A stretch of 64,000 nt of DNA from Delphinus delphis (GCF_949987515.2 NC_082702.1:53785600-53849599); one strand, 5' to 3'. Shown: positions 44,641 to 57,059, counted from the first letter of the stretch. The notes: generated by a model from the letters alone, not told the origin. Made by a program: numbers and translations.

Positions 44641-45430
44641 GTACCCTGGACGTTGTAAAAGATACGATATAGAAACTCTGGATTCTGTTCTGTTCCCCCG
44701 AAAGAGCATTTTGTTTGTTTGTTCTGTTGTGTTTTTAGCTTAGCTAAACACAAGCTTGCATACTCTATCTGCCATGCAGTGAGTGGAAGCTCAGACACCG
44801 GTGGTTGGAGAATGCCCATCTATGCATGGTTCAGGGGCCACATCAGCAGAGTTTTGGGCAGACTTCATACACAGAAGTTGGGGGTCTCTGCCTCTGAGTC
44901 TCTCCTGTCTGGGTTTTCCCCGTTCACTGTCCAGCATCCAGGCTGTTGTCCTGAACCTTCTTCTGTATCCTATAAGCCACTGACCCTGGGTTTTCCATGA
45001 GACTTTTAGCTGTCCACCTGACATTGAATGGTCCTACCTGCAGACTGAGAGCCATGAAAATGGGAAACTCACCCAGTACCGTTTGCTTCTTCCAACTGTT
45101 CGCTTCCCTTCAGTTTCTTCCTGCTTTAGTTCACTCTCCAGGCCTCCCAGGTAGTTATTTATTATATGTTGTCAGGAGTTTCTGGCTGTTATCTACCAGA
45201 GGGTTCATCAAGTAAGGCTGCTTAGCTACCCCTGAAGTGGAATCCCCTGCACCACAGTTTTCAGTGGCTTCCGAGCATTCCCTTGTAAGGATGCACCATC
45301 ATTTATTTACCTTATGTTGATGGTTATTCATATTATTTTCCTTATTTGCTGTTAGGATAACTTTTCTCTGACATAAAATCAACCTCACTCTGATGCATAC
45401 TTGATTTGGAACTGAAGCAAGGGACAACAT
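44641..45430. other. unassigned intronic sequence
   Basis: About 0.8 kb with no recognised repeat beyond a possible continuation of the L1. No exon or RNA gene. Confidence 0.45.
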
Positions 45431-45434
45431 CTCT

Positions 45435-45600
45435 GAGGTAAAGTTGTCCCATCTGTAAAATGGGGTGATAGTAATCGTAGCAACCACACATGTGCTTTAA
45501 TGAGACTGAAATGAGGGTAATACTCCCACCAAATGCAAGTAGTAATATAATGGAACAGCATATTTAAAATGCCTAGTACAACTCTGGCATGTAATCCACT
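45435..45600 (+). mobile_element. MIR SINE fragment
   Basis: Sense MIR 3' half: TGTCCCATCTGTAAAATGGG, GTGATAGTAATCGTAGC, and a TGCCTAGTACAACTCTGGCA end. Confidence 0.7.
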
Positions 45601-46479
45601 CACATCAGATGCTAGTCTCCTCTTTTTGTTGGCCTTGTTGTCATTATCCTTGTTATTAAATTTTTGCTCTCGCTCATAATTATATAAATAAAAGATCGGA
45701 GAACGCATCACATGTAATCAAATGTGTTTCTTCCTTTTTTATAAGTAAATATATCATGAGGGTTTTCTTGCATCAGTCAAGTTGCTTTTGAGAATGTGAT
45801 TTTAGTGGCTGCATAATAATCTACTAAAAACTGTCATTCTTTATTTGGGTGATCCATGGTTTCTGGAAAAAAAATCAAAGTTACATATGTATATTAGGTA
45901 AATTCCTCTAGGGGAAAAAAATCCTTCAAAACAGCCTTATTTCTAATTGTAGCCTAGTACTTACGAAATAATGTCAACCAGCTAAAAGTTAAGTAGCAAA
46001 TTTCAGAAGCTAGGATGCTCATTAAAAGTACTTTCATATTTGGACTAAGAAAAATGACACATCTGCCTCATCCCTTTTTAAGGAAATTGAAGTGCTTTAT
46101 CAACTTTATTTCATTAAGATCCCACAGCAGTCCTGTGGCTTGGGTGAAGGTCAAGGAGGCTCTGACTTTTGCAGATGGAGTGTCAAGTGTCATGATGATA
46201 AAGTGCCCTCTCCAGGATCACCCACAGTGGGGAAGAGCCCTTTATCTCGTTCCCCAGGTTTCTCTACTCTAGAGATGGCTCACGGTAGCCATGAGTCTCA
46301 GACTGGGGTTGACAGCCAGCTGTCCGGATTAGCTGAGTCTAGAAATCCAAACCCAGGAAAACCTGAATGCCCGTGTGTGAAAAGCATGGAGGGAAAATCT
46401 GGTTTCTCTCCCACTCATGCTCATTCCAGATATTTATTGAATGAGTAAATGTGTGGGAGAGGGATTTCCACCACATCTC

Positions 46480-46640
46480 CTCCTCCTGCATCCAGGTATT
46501 CAACTAAATATTTTGCATGCATTATGATTGTCTAATGCAATTCTCATGACAAACCTGTAAGATATATCCTATTATGAGCCCCATTTTAAAGTTGAGAAAA
46601 CTAAGATTCACATAGTAACCAGCCCAGTGTCCACAGCTAA
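46480..46640 (-). mobile_element. MIR SINE fragment
   Basis: Antisense MIR: TGCAATTCTCATGACAAACC, CCCATTTTAAAGTTGAGAAA, ACTAAGATTCACATAG. Confidence 0.6.
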
Positions 46641-46914
46641 TACATACTTGCAAAGAATCTTGCACTATTAAAATCAAAGAAGACTGCTTGTGTCTTGCAC
46701 AGTCTTGAGGAGTGAAAAATCTGTTTCTCAAAATATAGAAGAAGCAATGAGGACAACTTTATTATAACCCACAAGGAAGATTATCAAGTGAATGGCAAGG
46801 GAAGCTTGGCAGAAAGTGGGTTATTTTGCAGTCCCTATTAGTAAAGAAGGATCTCCAGGGCTATTTAGAGTCTTTTAATTTTAAGAAAGTAGATTCGAAA
46901 CAATCTGATTACTT

Positions 46915-47110
46915 TAACTGGTATTTATTGAACACTTACTGTGTATCAGCCACAGTGGCAGACCCAGAGGTTACATTGGTAAATGAAACAGATGTGATAT
47001 ATATTTCATGAACCTAATAGTATAGGGACGAAGACAGGCACTGAACAAGGGATTACAACTGTGCTAACAGGAGAGTTGCAAGACGCTTGGACATGTATCA
47101 GGGACAGCCA
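46915..47110 (-). mobile_element. L2 LINE 3' end, antisense
   Basis: Starts GGTATTTATTGAACACTTAC, TGTGTATCAGCCACAGTGGC, then GGTAAATGAAACAGATGTGA and ACGAAGACAGGCACTGAACA, the reverse complement of the L2 3' region. Confidence 0.7.
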
Positions 47111-47119
47111 CCTAGACCA

Positions 47120-47670
47120 AGGATCGTATTTCTAGAGTTTAAACACAAGGGCATGAACATGTTTTTAAATAAACAGAGTACTAGCTAATACTGGAGATGA
47201 AAATTTTCCAAATTCATAAAGATCTCACTAAGTTGGAGCAATGGACTGAAACCATGAAGATGAAATTTCAGCTCTAGAATTAGGATATACAAGCAAGTAC
47301 AGAATCAGGAGGTTTGGCATGAGAACAGCTTACATCGGAAAGACCAGAAAATGTTCCTCCACTATAGGGTCGATATTAATTAGCAATGCATTTGATGCTG
47401 CTGTCTTAACAGCAATAATGAATTCACACATTTGTTTTATGAGGCATGCAAAGGAAAAAACTATGTTTTATATCTATTCCCAGATGGTATGTTTTGAATG
47501 GTGTCTTCCCTTTTCCACAGACTTCTTTGGTAAGATGGTTTATTTTTTTGTGGGAAAATAATAAGTTTGGGAGCAATTAACTTGATCCTTAATAAGAATG
47601 ATTCAGAACCACAATAGAAGCTGATATGCTTTCATGCTCTCTAAATTGCTTCACTAAATATATAGTAATT
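47120..47670. other. unassigned AT-rich intronic sequence
   Basis: No repeat, exon or RNA gene recognised. Confidence 0.45.
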
Positions 47671-47682
47671 GGATATTTATAA

Positions 47683-47778
47683 GAATTCAGACTCGCCCGT
47701 AGCTAAAGTGGAAATGATAATGGTTTGGTATGGATACACAGTGTTAAATACAGTATCTTACTTGATTCTCAGAATACC
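47683..47778 (+). repeat. 96-bp paralogous segment, copy 1
   Basis: About 84% identical by hand alignment (about 15 mismatches, no gaps) to 49104-49199. The shared core includes TAAAGTGGAAATGATA and TTGGTATGGAT. The flanking sequence is not similar. Confidence 0.85.
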
Positions 47779-47799
47779 CTTAAGGGAAACTCCCGACGG

Positions 47800-49095
47800 G
47801 TGTTTTTATGTGTACTCACTGTATGTCTCGCCTGTTTGAATGAAGCATTAGGACAATTTACATAACTTCACACTGAACAGGATAAACAAGGATGTGATGA
47901 AATTAGAAAGGATAGTAAGACTAGGAAAGCTAGAAGGAAGATGACAAGGTAAGGGCACTCAGTTTTCAACTGTGCAGCCCTCACACACTTGCTGGAGGAG
48001 GAGTAAGAACACTGTGCCCACGTTGTGGATGTGAACATTGAGATTTGGAGAAATTCCTGACATGCCCAGTGTCATAGAACCTGTGAGTAACAGATCCCAA
48101 AACACATCAGCTCCACTGAAATTCTGTTTCTCTCTCTACTGCTCTATGCCGCCTTCCAATAATATGAAAAATGAAATTGGTATTGGAAAAGATGCCAACT
48201 CAAAGAGAAACTCAAGAGAACTATAGTTGGAAACTTCTTTTCAGTATGTACCTCAAGCTGTGAATTGACGAGAATTCCACTCCCCCAATGCTTAGAACTT
48301 TTTAAATCTTAGCAGCTCACTGGTTGTTTAACATGCCTTATATTAATCATCTGATCAGAAGCTAAATATAATGAAGGGCATCAGGCCATTATAACACCCT
48401 TCTGCCTATCCCAAGTTATGTTTTATTAAGTTGAGTTGTCAATATTAAATCATCAAAAACGATGGCTCCAGGTAAGTCTCACCATCTCATCAATAATACT
48501 TTACCAACTGTGGTTCTTTGGAGACCCGAAATTTACAGTGAGTTTAGCACGCTGCTGCAGACCCATCATAATTTTTATCATGCTTTGTGGCTGCACTGAC
48601 TTCCGGAAGAGGCCGTCCTAAAAGCCTACTGGGACCCAAATCAATTGTCAGATGTAAATTCAGGTGCCATAGGTAGCATTTTTCATACCCAACAAATTGT
48701 CTCTGGTTTTGAACTAATGATCACATAAAAGATTGGAGCCAATTGATTGCATTATCAGCGGGTGGCAATTTACGTGGCTGGGGCAGGTTTAGCCAGGGCT
48801 AGCCAGGGAGAGGATTTGTGACTTTGAAAGTGTTTGTTTTGATACGGAATATCAGGAGTTTTTGTTTGCTTCTTCCTGCCTTTTTCACTTCCATGTTTAT
48901 CCAGAACTACTCACTTTCCCTTTGGGGTTTAGGTGCTCTGGGTAGAACGACCATGTGAGCCCTATTCTTAGAGCATGTTTGTGGAGGAGAACCCATGACT
49001 CTCCTTCAGAAAACAGTGTGCTTTCAACTTTAAAGATGCTGGGAAAACGTATTTATTTATTCCGTAAATACTGAGCAGGTATCAGGGATGCATTT
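47800..49095. other. unassigned, largely unique-looking intronic sequence
   Basis: About 1.3 kb lie between the two paralogous 96-bp segments. No repeat family, exon or RNA gene is recognised. Confidence 0.45.
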
Positions 49096-49103
49096 GGCTG
49101 CAA

Positions 49104-49199
49104 GAGTTCAGACTCTTCCATAATTAAAGTGGAAATGATATTGGGTTGGTATGGATGCACAGCTTTAAATATAGAATCTTACTGGATTCTCAAAATACC
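49104..49199 (+). repeat. 96-bp paralogous segment, copy 2
   Basis: Second copy of 47683-47778, 1421 bp downstream in the same orientation. It ends just before the SINE target site at 49217. Confidence 0.85.
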
Positions 49200-49216
49200 A
49201 ACCAACCAGCCTGATT

Positions 49217-49595
49217 AAGAATAGCTTTTAAGGGGCTTCCCTCGTGGCACGGTGGTTAAGAATCCACCTGCTAATGCAGGGGACGGGTTCGAGCCCTGGT
49301 CCGGGAGATCCCACATGCCGCAGAGCAACTAAGCCCGTGTGCCACAACTACTGAGCCTGCGCTCTAGAGCCCGCGAGTCACAACTACTGAGCCCATGTGC
49401 CACAACTACTGAAACCCGTGCACCTAGAGCCCATGCTCCACACCAAGAGAAGCCAGCGCTGCTATGAGAAGCCCGCGCACCGCAATGAAGAGTAGCCCCC
49501 GCTCGCTGCAACTAGAGAAAGCCCGCGCACAGCAACAAAGACCCAATGCAGCCAAAAATTAATTAATTGATTTTTTAAAAAAGAATAGCTTTTAA
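49217..49595 (+). mobile_element. CHR-type SINE, long form, with perfect target duplication
   Basis: The body spans about 49232-49580. The head is GGGGCTTCCCTCGTGGCACG, with three internal CACAACTACTGA-type repeats and a CCAATGCAGCCAAAAATTAA end. The 15-bp duplication AAGAATAGCTTTTAA (49217-49231 and 49581-49595) is perfect. Confidence 0.97.
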
Positions 49596-50339
49596 ATAGG
49601 GATGCTTTTTCTTATTTAACTTGAAGTCCCAGGATAGATGATTGTTCGGGTTGATTCAGCTGCTCAGCAGTGCCATGAGAAAGCCAGTTTATTCCTCCTT
49701 TTCATCCCACCACCCTTAATTGGCCGGCTTTAACCCTCATACTTGTCCCCACATGGTTGCAAGATGGCTGATGTGTTGTTCGGCTGTTGTGAGAAGGGTG
49801 AGCCAGCCATATTTGGGGAAACTTGGATTTGTTTTCTGACTCGAAGGACTTCTCAGCGCCTTCAGTATGTTCATAGACATTAAGACCCTTGATGAGGGAT
49901 AGTTATTATATTCAGCATTTTGCCAGAGTAAACATAGAGGTCTTCATTTTTTTCTTTGGAATACCTATTCAGAAATATTCTGAGTGGCACTGTGAAATGC
50001 TGCATTATTCCCAGTTCACACCCTTTATTAGGAGAGTTAAACACATTCGTCTCAAATCAGCACAGGCTCCTACACCTAAGGCAGGTGTCTAACTGCTCTG
50101 ATTGAGAAAAAATCAAGGCACCAGGGTGTTTGAAGGTGTCCCACGATGGGTAGATGGTGGCCCAAGTGCAAAATGATTAATAAAATAGTTAATAGCAACT
50201 CAGATAGCAAGGCATTGATCTCTTTAAATTCACATCAGGTTCAAGACACAAGTAAAAAAAAGGGTTTTCTTGGATGTAGCCTTGAGTCTGCAAGACAGTC
50301 TCATTTCCCCGAGAAAACTCAGTAAACCCTGAGCCTAGA

Positions 50340-50520
50340 CGATACGGTGTTAGTGAGTAAGAGCTACAGTGTTCAGATCCTAGCTCTGCCATTTATAAGC
50401 TGTATGATCCTGGGTAAGATACTCTAAGCCTTGGTTTCCCAGTCTGTAAAATGGGGATAGTTCCTGCCTGCTGGCGCTATAATGAATACTCCATGAGATA
50501 ATGGTTGTAAAGAGCTCATT
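50340..50520 (+). mobile_element. MIR SINE
   Basis: Sense MIR: CAGATCCTAGCTCTGCCATT, GATCCTGGGTAAGATACTCT, CAGTCTGTAAAATGGGGATA. Confidence 0.85.
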
Positions 50521-50921
50521 GCAAGAGAAGGGAGCCATTTTCAGCCCAGATCCTTATTAAGAGCTGATCTGAGCTGAATCCCTACCTTTTTAAGTCTAAA
50601 TTGGATTCTCCATTCCTCAAGGTCTTGTATAACTTTAACTTCTAATTTTCAAAGCAAGATTTTTTGACACTGCTGTTTTGACCTTGGCATTTGGACCATG
50701 CTTTGAACTCAGGTGTATGTCTTTGCTTTACTAATGTTCTTTACTCCAAGAAATAGATACAGACCACTAGTCTTGAATCCAATTAATATATTGCAGCTAG
50801 ACATAATACACACAAAATCAAACAGGCAGTGGCTCAAACTGCAAATGTAAAATTTTTTGTAGAAGAAAAATTGGCTGAAGGATCAAATATTGTTGGCATC
50901 ATGGAAAACCACAAAAAACGT

Positions 50922-51190
50922 CCTGTGAAAAATTAGACTTGGTCAGAGAATGAGAACAAAATAAAGTGACAATGGCCAGAACTACACAGAGGAAATTTTA
51001 TTTTATTATTAACTAGAAATTGATGCAAGAATCAAAACTTCTTTTCAAAAATACAGGACTGCAAAATTGGACTTGGTAGAATAAAGCCACAAAACAGAAC
51101 CCACGAATCAGAAGTTGCCACTGGAAAATTTTAATTTAGCAAAAACCAATCAATGAATCACATATTTGGCATAAAATTTATACACAATGC
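50922..51190. repeat. diverged tandem duplication, about 134-bp units
   Basis: Unit 1 (from 50922) and unit 2 (from about 51056) share AAATTAGACTTGGT/AAATTGGACTTGGT, AATAAAGTGACAA/AATAAAGCCACAA, and GGAAATTTTATTTT/GGAAAATTTTAATTT blocks in the same order, with gaps. Confidence 0.5.
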
Positions 51191-52220
51191 AATTTATCCT
51201 GATGAAAATAATTTCATCATTAAAATTGAATTATTTTTAAATTTGAAATTATGCTGTATAGAAAACTGAACAGTGACTTAATTTGGTTTAATAGAGTTTT
51301 CTTGAGAAATATTACTGGATGAAAATTGTTGGTAGAATTCTGATTCATTTCAACTGCTTTGAAATATGTATTAAAAGCTAGCAAGGTCAATATAATGAGA
51401 TTAAAATATTCTTCACTAATTGTAAGTATAATGGCACCCACAACCATGAACATCATTTATTAATGTTCCTGTGTATTCATTGAATTTCTAAACCTAAAAA
51501 CATTTTCTGCACATACTTAAGTCCATTTACTATTGAATACAAGATAGGTACTAATTAAAAATAGACTGAGAGATGCTTAGCAGGATGATTTCATAGTGTT
51601 AATAATGAGAGAAGCAGGGGGAAGAAGGGGTGTGGTATCACCTTTATTGAGCACTTGCTGTGGGACAGGCCCCAGGCTTTGGAAGGGCTTCGATGATGGA
51701 TAGCTCCCAGCTCGTGCACACACTTGGGTATCATAGAAGTATTTAGGAAGTACCTCCTGTTCTGACTTCGCCTTAATTCAGATGTGCATTCCCCTTTTGG
51801 CTCATGACAGCAAGACTCTTCGAAATTCCTGCATCTTTAGCTTGTGCTGACACACAGCGGGTTTGACTCTGATGTTATTTTCTTATGCTGAGGGTGCCTT
51901 GTGGAGTTTCATGGGTTTTGTGCTTCCCTGCTGCCTGTTAGGCTTATAACTCACAGAGCTATGACTTTAAATGTCAGGATTGTCGCTGTAACAAGGGAGC
52001 AAAAAGCAGGCTGTTGACATTCTTTGGCCACAATTTGCAATACTCTTTTTTTTTTTCCTTTAACATTTTCATGTTTCCAGGTGTCTCTTGCCCACAGAAC
52101 CAGGTCATTAGCCCAGAGTTTTAGTGAGATATGTCTGATCTAGAACCAGTAGCCGCCAGTTCCAAAAGCCATTTCTGATACAATATTGTGTAAACTGGTT
52201 TCCCTTTCTGAGTCTGGGCC
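51191..52220. other. unassigned intronic sequence
   Basis: AT-rich to 51550, then more balanced. No repeat, exon or RNA gene recognised. Confidence 0.45.
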
Positions 52221-52494
52221 TCTAATTTTTTTTATTTTATTGAAGTATTTGATTTACAATGTTGTGTTAAGTTCTGCTGTACAGCAAAGTGCCTCAATTA
52301 TACATATGTATACATTCTCTTTCATATTCTTTTTGATTATGATTTATCACAGGATATTGAATATAGTTCCCAGTGCTCTACAGTAGAACCTTGTTGTTTA
52401 TCCATCCTATATATAATAGTTTGCATCTGCTAATCCCAAACCCCCAATCCTTCCCTCCCCCACCCCCCCCACCCCCTTGGAAACCACAGTATGT

Positions 52495-52812
<318 letters not shown>

Positions 52813-53021
52813 TGTCCTCTGTATTTATGAGTCTGTTTTTGTTTCATAGATATGTTTGCTTGTGTCCTATTTTATATTGCACATATAAATGATACCATAT
52901 GATATTTGTCTTTCTCTTTCTGACTTCCTTCACTTAGTATAATAGTCTCTAGGTCTATCCATGTTTCTGAAAATGGCATTATTTCATTCTTTTTAATGGC
53001 TGAGTAATATTCTGTTGTATA

Positions 53022-53058
53022 TATACATACATACATATATGTATGTATGTATGTATAT
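53022..53058. repeat. AT-rich perfect palindrome
   Basis: ACATACATACATA followed directly by TATGTATGTATGT makes a near-perfect inverted repeat with no loop, inside the L1. It could extrude a cruciform. Confidence 0.9.
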
Positions 53059-53711
53059 GTACCATATCTTCTTTATCCATTCATCTGTCGATGGACATTT
53101 AGGTTATTCTCATATCTTGGGTATTGTAAATAGTGCTGCTATGAACATAGGGGTGCATGTATCTTTTCAAATTAAACTTTTGTCTGGGTATATGCCCAGG
53201 AGTGGGATTGCTGGATCATACGACAACTCTATTTTTAGTTTTTGAGAAACTTCCATGCTGTTTTCCATGGTGGCTACACCAATTTACATTTCCACCAACA
53301 GTATAAGAGGGTTCCCTTTTGTCCACACCCTCTCTAGCATTTGTTATTTGTAGGCTTTTTAATGATGGCCATTCTGACGGGTGTGAGGCGGTACCTCATT
53401 GTAGTTTTGATTTGCATTTCTCTGATGATTAGCGATGATGAGCATCTTTTCATGTGCCTATTCTGGGCTTCTGTCTTACAAAGTGAAAAGGTACTATTGT
53501 AAGAATAAAGTTTTAAATGCCCTTTAGAGCTTCTCTAAAGAAGTTTGGTCTTTTATATGATTCAACATGTTTAAAGCTCTGTATATGTTCTCATCTGATA
53601 TTTTAAGTTTTTGTAGATTGGAAAATACTTCAAGTGAGTAAATAAGCTCTATGGCAAGTTTCTTGCTAGCATTTAGAAGCTGGTGGGTAATGATTACTAA
53701 TATATATAGAG

Positions 53712-54112
53712 GTTTAGAACAGTGCTTAACCAACTGCAGCCCACATGCCAAACGTGGCCCACTACCTGATCCTACCAATGGAGTTTCATTGAAACGCAGT
53801 CGTGCCCATTCATTGATTTATTGCCTATGGCTGCTTTGGTGCCAAGACAGAGTTGAGTAGATGTAGCAGAAACAGTACGGCCCAGGGGAATTCCTTGGTG
53901 GTCCAGTGGTTAGGACTTCACACTCTCAGTGCTGAGGGCCCGGGTTCAATCCCTGGTAGGAGAACTAAGATCCCCCAAGCTGCGTGGCGTGGCCAAATAA
54001 ATAAATAGATAAGTCTTAAAAAAAAAAAAAAAAGAAAGAAACAGTATGGCCCGCAAAGCCTAAAATATTTACTATCTGGTCCTTTACAGACAAAATTTGC
54101 TGACACTTAGAG
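53712..54112 (+). mobile_element. hAT-type non-autonomous DNA transposon, split by a SINE
   Basis: Left part: AACAGTGCTTAACCAACTGC, AGCCCACATGCCAAACGTGG, GTTTCATTGAAACGCAGTCG, TTGCCTATGGCTGCTTTGGT. The right part after the SINE is GGCCCGCAAAGCCTAAAATA, CTATCTGGTCCTTTACAGAC and a TTGCTGACACTTAG end. This is a familiar mammalian hAT MITE pattern. Confidence 0.75.
53868..54052 (+). mobile_element. CHR-type SINE subtype nested in hAT element
   Basis: The body spans about 53884-54036: GGAATTCCTTGGTGGTCCAG head, GGTTCAATCCCTGG box B-like block, then ATAAATAAATAGATAAG and poly(A). The 16-bp duplication AGAAACAGTACGGCCC (53868-53883) and AGAAACAGTATGGCCC (54037-54052) has one mismatch. Confidence 0.95.
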
Positions 54113-54169
54113 TTTTACAAATGACTTTCCATCTCTATAGGTTTAAATCTAAATACACATTTGGTTAAA

Positions 54170-54300
54170 TATCACAGCAGTCTGAAAGGTGGGTATCATC
54201 CCCCTGGTACAGATGTGTAAACTAAGATGCACAGCTTGTAGATGGCAAAGCCAAGGATTAATTGCAGCCCACTAACACCACATCCCACATCTGGTCATGA
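54170..54300 (-). mobile_element. MIR SINE fragment
   Basis: Antisense MIR: GTGGGTATCATCCCCCTGGT, ACAGATGTGTAAACTAAGAT, GCAAAGCCAAGGATTAA. Confidence 0.6.
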
Positions 54301-54309
54301 ACTCTTAGC

Positions 54310-54835
54310 CTTTCAGTCCTTCATCAATTTTATTTTACTAAGATGTTCTCCACTGTATAATTAATGTCATGACTATATCATTTAATCATCCGTCAAGCAT
54401 CTCCTGTGGGGCAGGCACTGCTCTCTGCACTAGGGCACAGCCGTGGACACTTCTGCCATCGTATAGCTTACATTCCAGGTGTTGTGCATATACCTCACGA
54501 GTTCCTGGGGTCCTTATCACACTCACCCACTCCGTCACTCTGGCTCACCAAGTGTGATCACGTATGGTGCCAAGTTCGGCCGCTGCAATAGTGAACCACA
54601 TGGATTGGTTCCCCACACCCCGACCCCTGGAAGTAGGAGAAGAAATTCACAGTCCAGTGGGAAATGGCCTTTAGGGCACACCCTCGATTTCTAGAATGTG
54701 ATACAGACCAGAGATATCATGAAATATAGTATGATGGCTTATTTACATGCCTTTCTATCTCATGATTTTGCTCTAAGGGCTACAATTAGGAGATGGGATC
54801 TATGTAAACTGAGTCAAAAGTGTGCAGAAATTATG
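54310..54835. other. unassigned intronic sequence
   Basis: No clear repeat, exon or RNA gene. Confidence 0.4.
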
Positions 54836-54839
54836 TAGA

Positions 54840-54990
54840 TAAGTACATCTTAAATTTTGATGTGCATATGGGTTTTAATGTGGGAATCTTTTGAAAATTC
54901 AGGTTTTGATTCCATGTCTCTGGGGTGTGGTCCAGGGTTCTAACAAGCTCCCAGGTGATGCTCTGAGGTCCTTGCTTTGAGTAGCAAGAT
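54840..54990 (+). mobile_element. MER5-like hAT fragment
   Basis: TTTTGATGTGCATATGGGTT, ATTCAGGTTTTGATTCCATG and TAACAAGCTCCCAGGTGATG follow MER5A wording. Confidence 0.6.
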
Positions 54991-54999
54991 ACCGGTGAA

Positions 55000-55860
55000 C
55001 AGTCCAGGTTCCTCTAAAAATCTCTCAAATTTGATGCTAGAAGCATGGAACAGGGCTGGGTTCTCAGATTTAAAGACCAGGGTTTGAGCAGGCAAGCTCC
55101 ATTGTGGATGAAAACCAAAATCACCCCCTGCAGACTTGAGACGTTGGTTGGTAGTCATTCACCCCATTCACCAGTTTTCTCTTCTCTCTTGCTAGCTCCC
55201 CCTCTTCCTTAATTTTAGCCTCCTCCTTGCCCCCAGCCCATCCCACAGCCTGTTCTGTGGTTCAGACCACGGAAGCCAAACCCCTGGTGGAAGTGCTAAT
55301 AAGACTTTCTATTTTCTCTGCTCAAGTTCAAGTGAGGAAAGACAGCAGCATTTCCAGTGCAGACTCTTCACTCTCAGTAATTCTGTCAGACTGACTCGCA
55401 AGTCTTCCCAGCCTGTCTGCTCAGACTGCACAAGCTGGTGATTAAAACTTAGAGCAATAATTAGACCCTTTATTTTCAAAACAGATTTGGTTTCCAGACC
55501 AGACTTCAACATTCATTATAATACAGACTAATAAAAACAAATCTGGGAACTTTTTTTTTTAAGTTTTTGTGTTGTGAAGTCTGTAACAGCATTAAAACCA
55601 TTTTGGGGGAAAAAAAATTCATGATCCCCCAGAAAAATACTCAGTGAACATTCCCTTCTGTCTCCCATCCAAATATATTGCACATATATGCACATAGTGT
55701 AGACAAAAGTTTGTACTATAATTTTTTCCACTTATTTTATGATGAACATTTTTTATATTGCTCCATGATCTTCTTATTTTTAAAGGCTGCACAATATTTC
55801 TTCTAGTTGACAAACCAATATGTTTGTAAACTTAAATAGTTCTCCTTTGTGGAATATTTC
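55000..55860. other. unassigned intronic sequence
   Basis: No repeat, exon or RNA gene recognised. Confidence 0.45.
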
Positions 55861-55867
55861 AGTGGTC

Positions 55868-56015
55868 TCCTTTCTTTCTTTTTTTCTTCCTTTCTTTCAT
55901 CTTCCCTCCTTCCTTTTTCCTCCCTCCCTCCCTCCCTCCCTCCCTTCCTTCCTTCCTTCCTACCTCCCTCTCTTTTCTCTATCTCCCATCTTTGCCTCTT
56001 CCTCTCTCCCTACTT
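55868..56015. repeat. polypyrimidine tract (CCTT/CTTT/CCTC)n
   Basis: An almost pure C/T strand with CCTC and CCTT runs. It is a candidate H-DNA former and length-variable. Confidence 0.95.
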
Positions 56016-56429
56016 CCTCTTTCATCATCTTCTACTATCAAAAAAACAGTGTGCCATGAACATTCAATAACTCTTTCCCTTAAGTTGAATTATTTCCTTA
56101 TGATACATTCTCAGCCAGCAGTATAGTCTTCAGTATAGTCTGAGAAGCCCAGTGACCCAATCAGCATGGTGTTGCCATTCTCTATGAAAATCTCAGAGGG
56201 TGACACCCTAAACACATTTTATGTCTACCAGGCCAAATGGGTAGGTGTTACATTAATTCCAGCCCCTTATACCTGCGTTCATTCCTGGGATATTGGAATA
56301 AGTCTTGACTGGAAGTTTAGTCAGCTCAAACCAGATCCCCATGCTTACTGCACAAGTACTTTCTATTCCCACTTCCCTCTAAATATACAGTTTAGGTATT
56401 AGTGCCTCAATACATAAGGTTATCCTGGA

Positions 56430-56560
56430 GAATAAATCTGTTAGAATATTAGCTTATTGAGGGACATTTTTTTTTCTGTTTGGTTCACTACTGTATCCCC
56501 AGCATCTAGAACAGTGCATAGCACATGGTAGGTGTTGAATAGATGTTTGTTTCATGAATC
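56430..56560 (+). mobile_element. L2 LINE 3' tail
   Basis: CACTACTGTATCCCCAGCAT, CTAGAACAGTGCATAGCACA and GGTAGGTGTTGAATAGATGT are the sense L2 3' terminus. Confidence 0.85.
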
Positions 56561-56619
56561 ATTAAAAAAAATAAGATCAGAAACAATGTAGAAAAGTGAA
56601 AGATATCTTTACTTCAAAG

Positions 56620-56790
56620 AGTTTAGAGCAGTGGTTCTTAAGGCTTTGGAGGACAAATGCATCCCTCACATCTGTGTGTTAACAGGTAGAATTTTACAAA
56701 TAATTTTTATAGGTCCAAAGAATCTGGAAGTTTTCCCATGGACACCAGGCAGTGTTGGCATTAAGAATCCCTGGTAAAAGAACCTCTAAG
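56620..56790 (+). mobile_element. possible hAT MITE
   Basis: Opens AGAGCAGTGGTTCTTAAGGC, a typical hAT/MER start, and includes CCAAAGAATCTGGAAGTTTT. The family is uncertain. Confidence 0.4.
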
Positions 56791-56859
56791 TTCTAATTTA
56801 TTTGCCATCATCCTACCAAGCAGAACTTTGAAATAGTAGTAATCCATACCTAATGGCTC

Positions 56860-57030
56860 ATTCAGTCTTTATTATAGTCTGTCAAGATAGGCAGTATTAT
56901 TCCTATTTTACAGAAACAAATCCCAGATTCAGAAAGATTCAAAAGACTAAATCAAAGTGACACACTTACTAAATGCAGAGCAGGAACTAGAACCCGGGTC
57001 CTCTAATTCAAGTCCAGCCCGGTTTCAGTT
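56860..57030 (-). mobile_element. MIR SINE
   Basis: Antisense MIR: CAGTATTATTCCTATTTTAC, TTCAGAAAGATTC, ACTAAATGCAGAGCAGGAAC and TAGAACCCGGGTCCTCTAAT. Confidence 0.75.
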
Positions 57031-57059
57031 AAATGCCTCCATTGACCCTGCATTGATTT

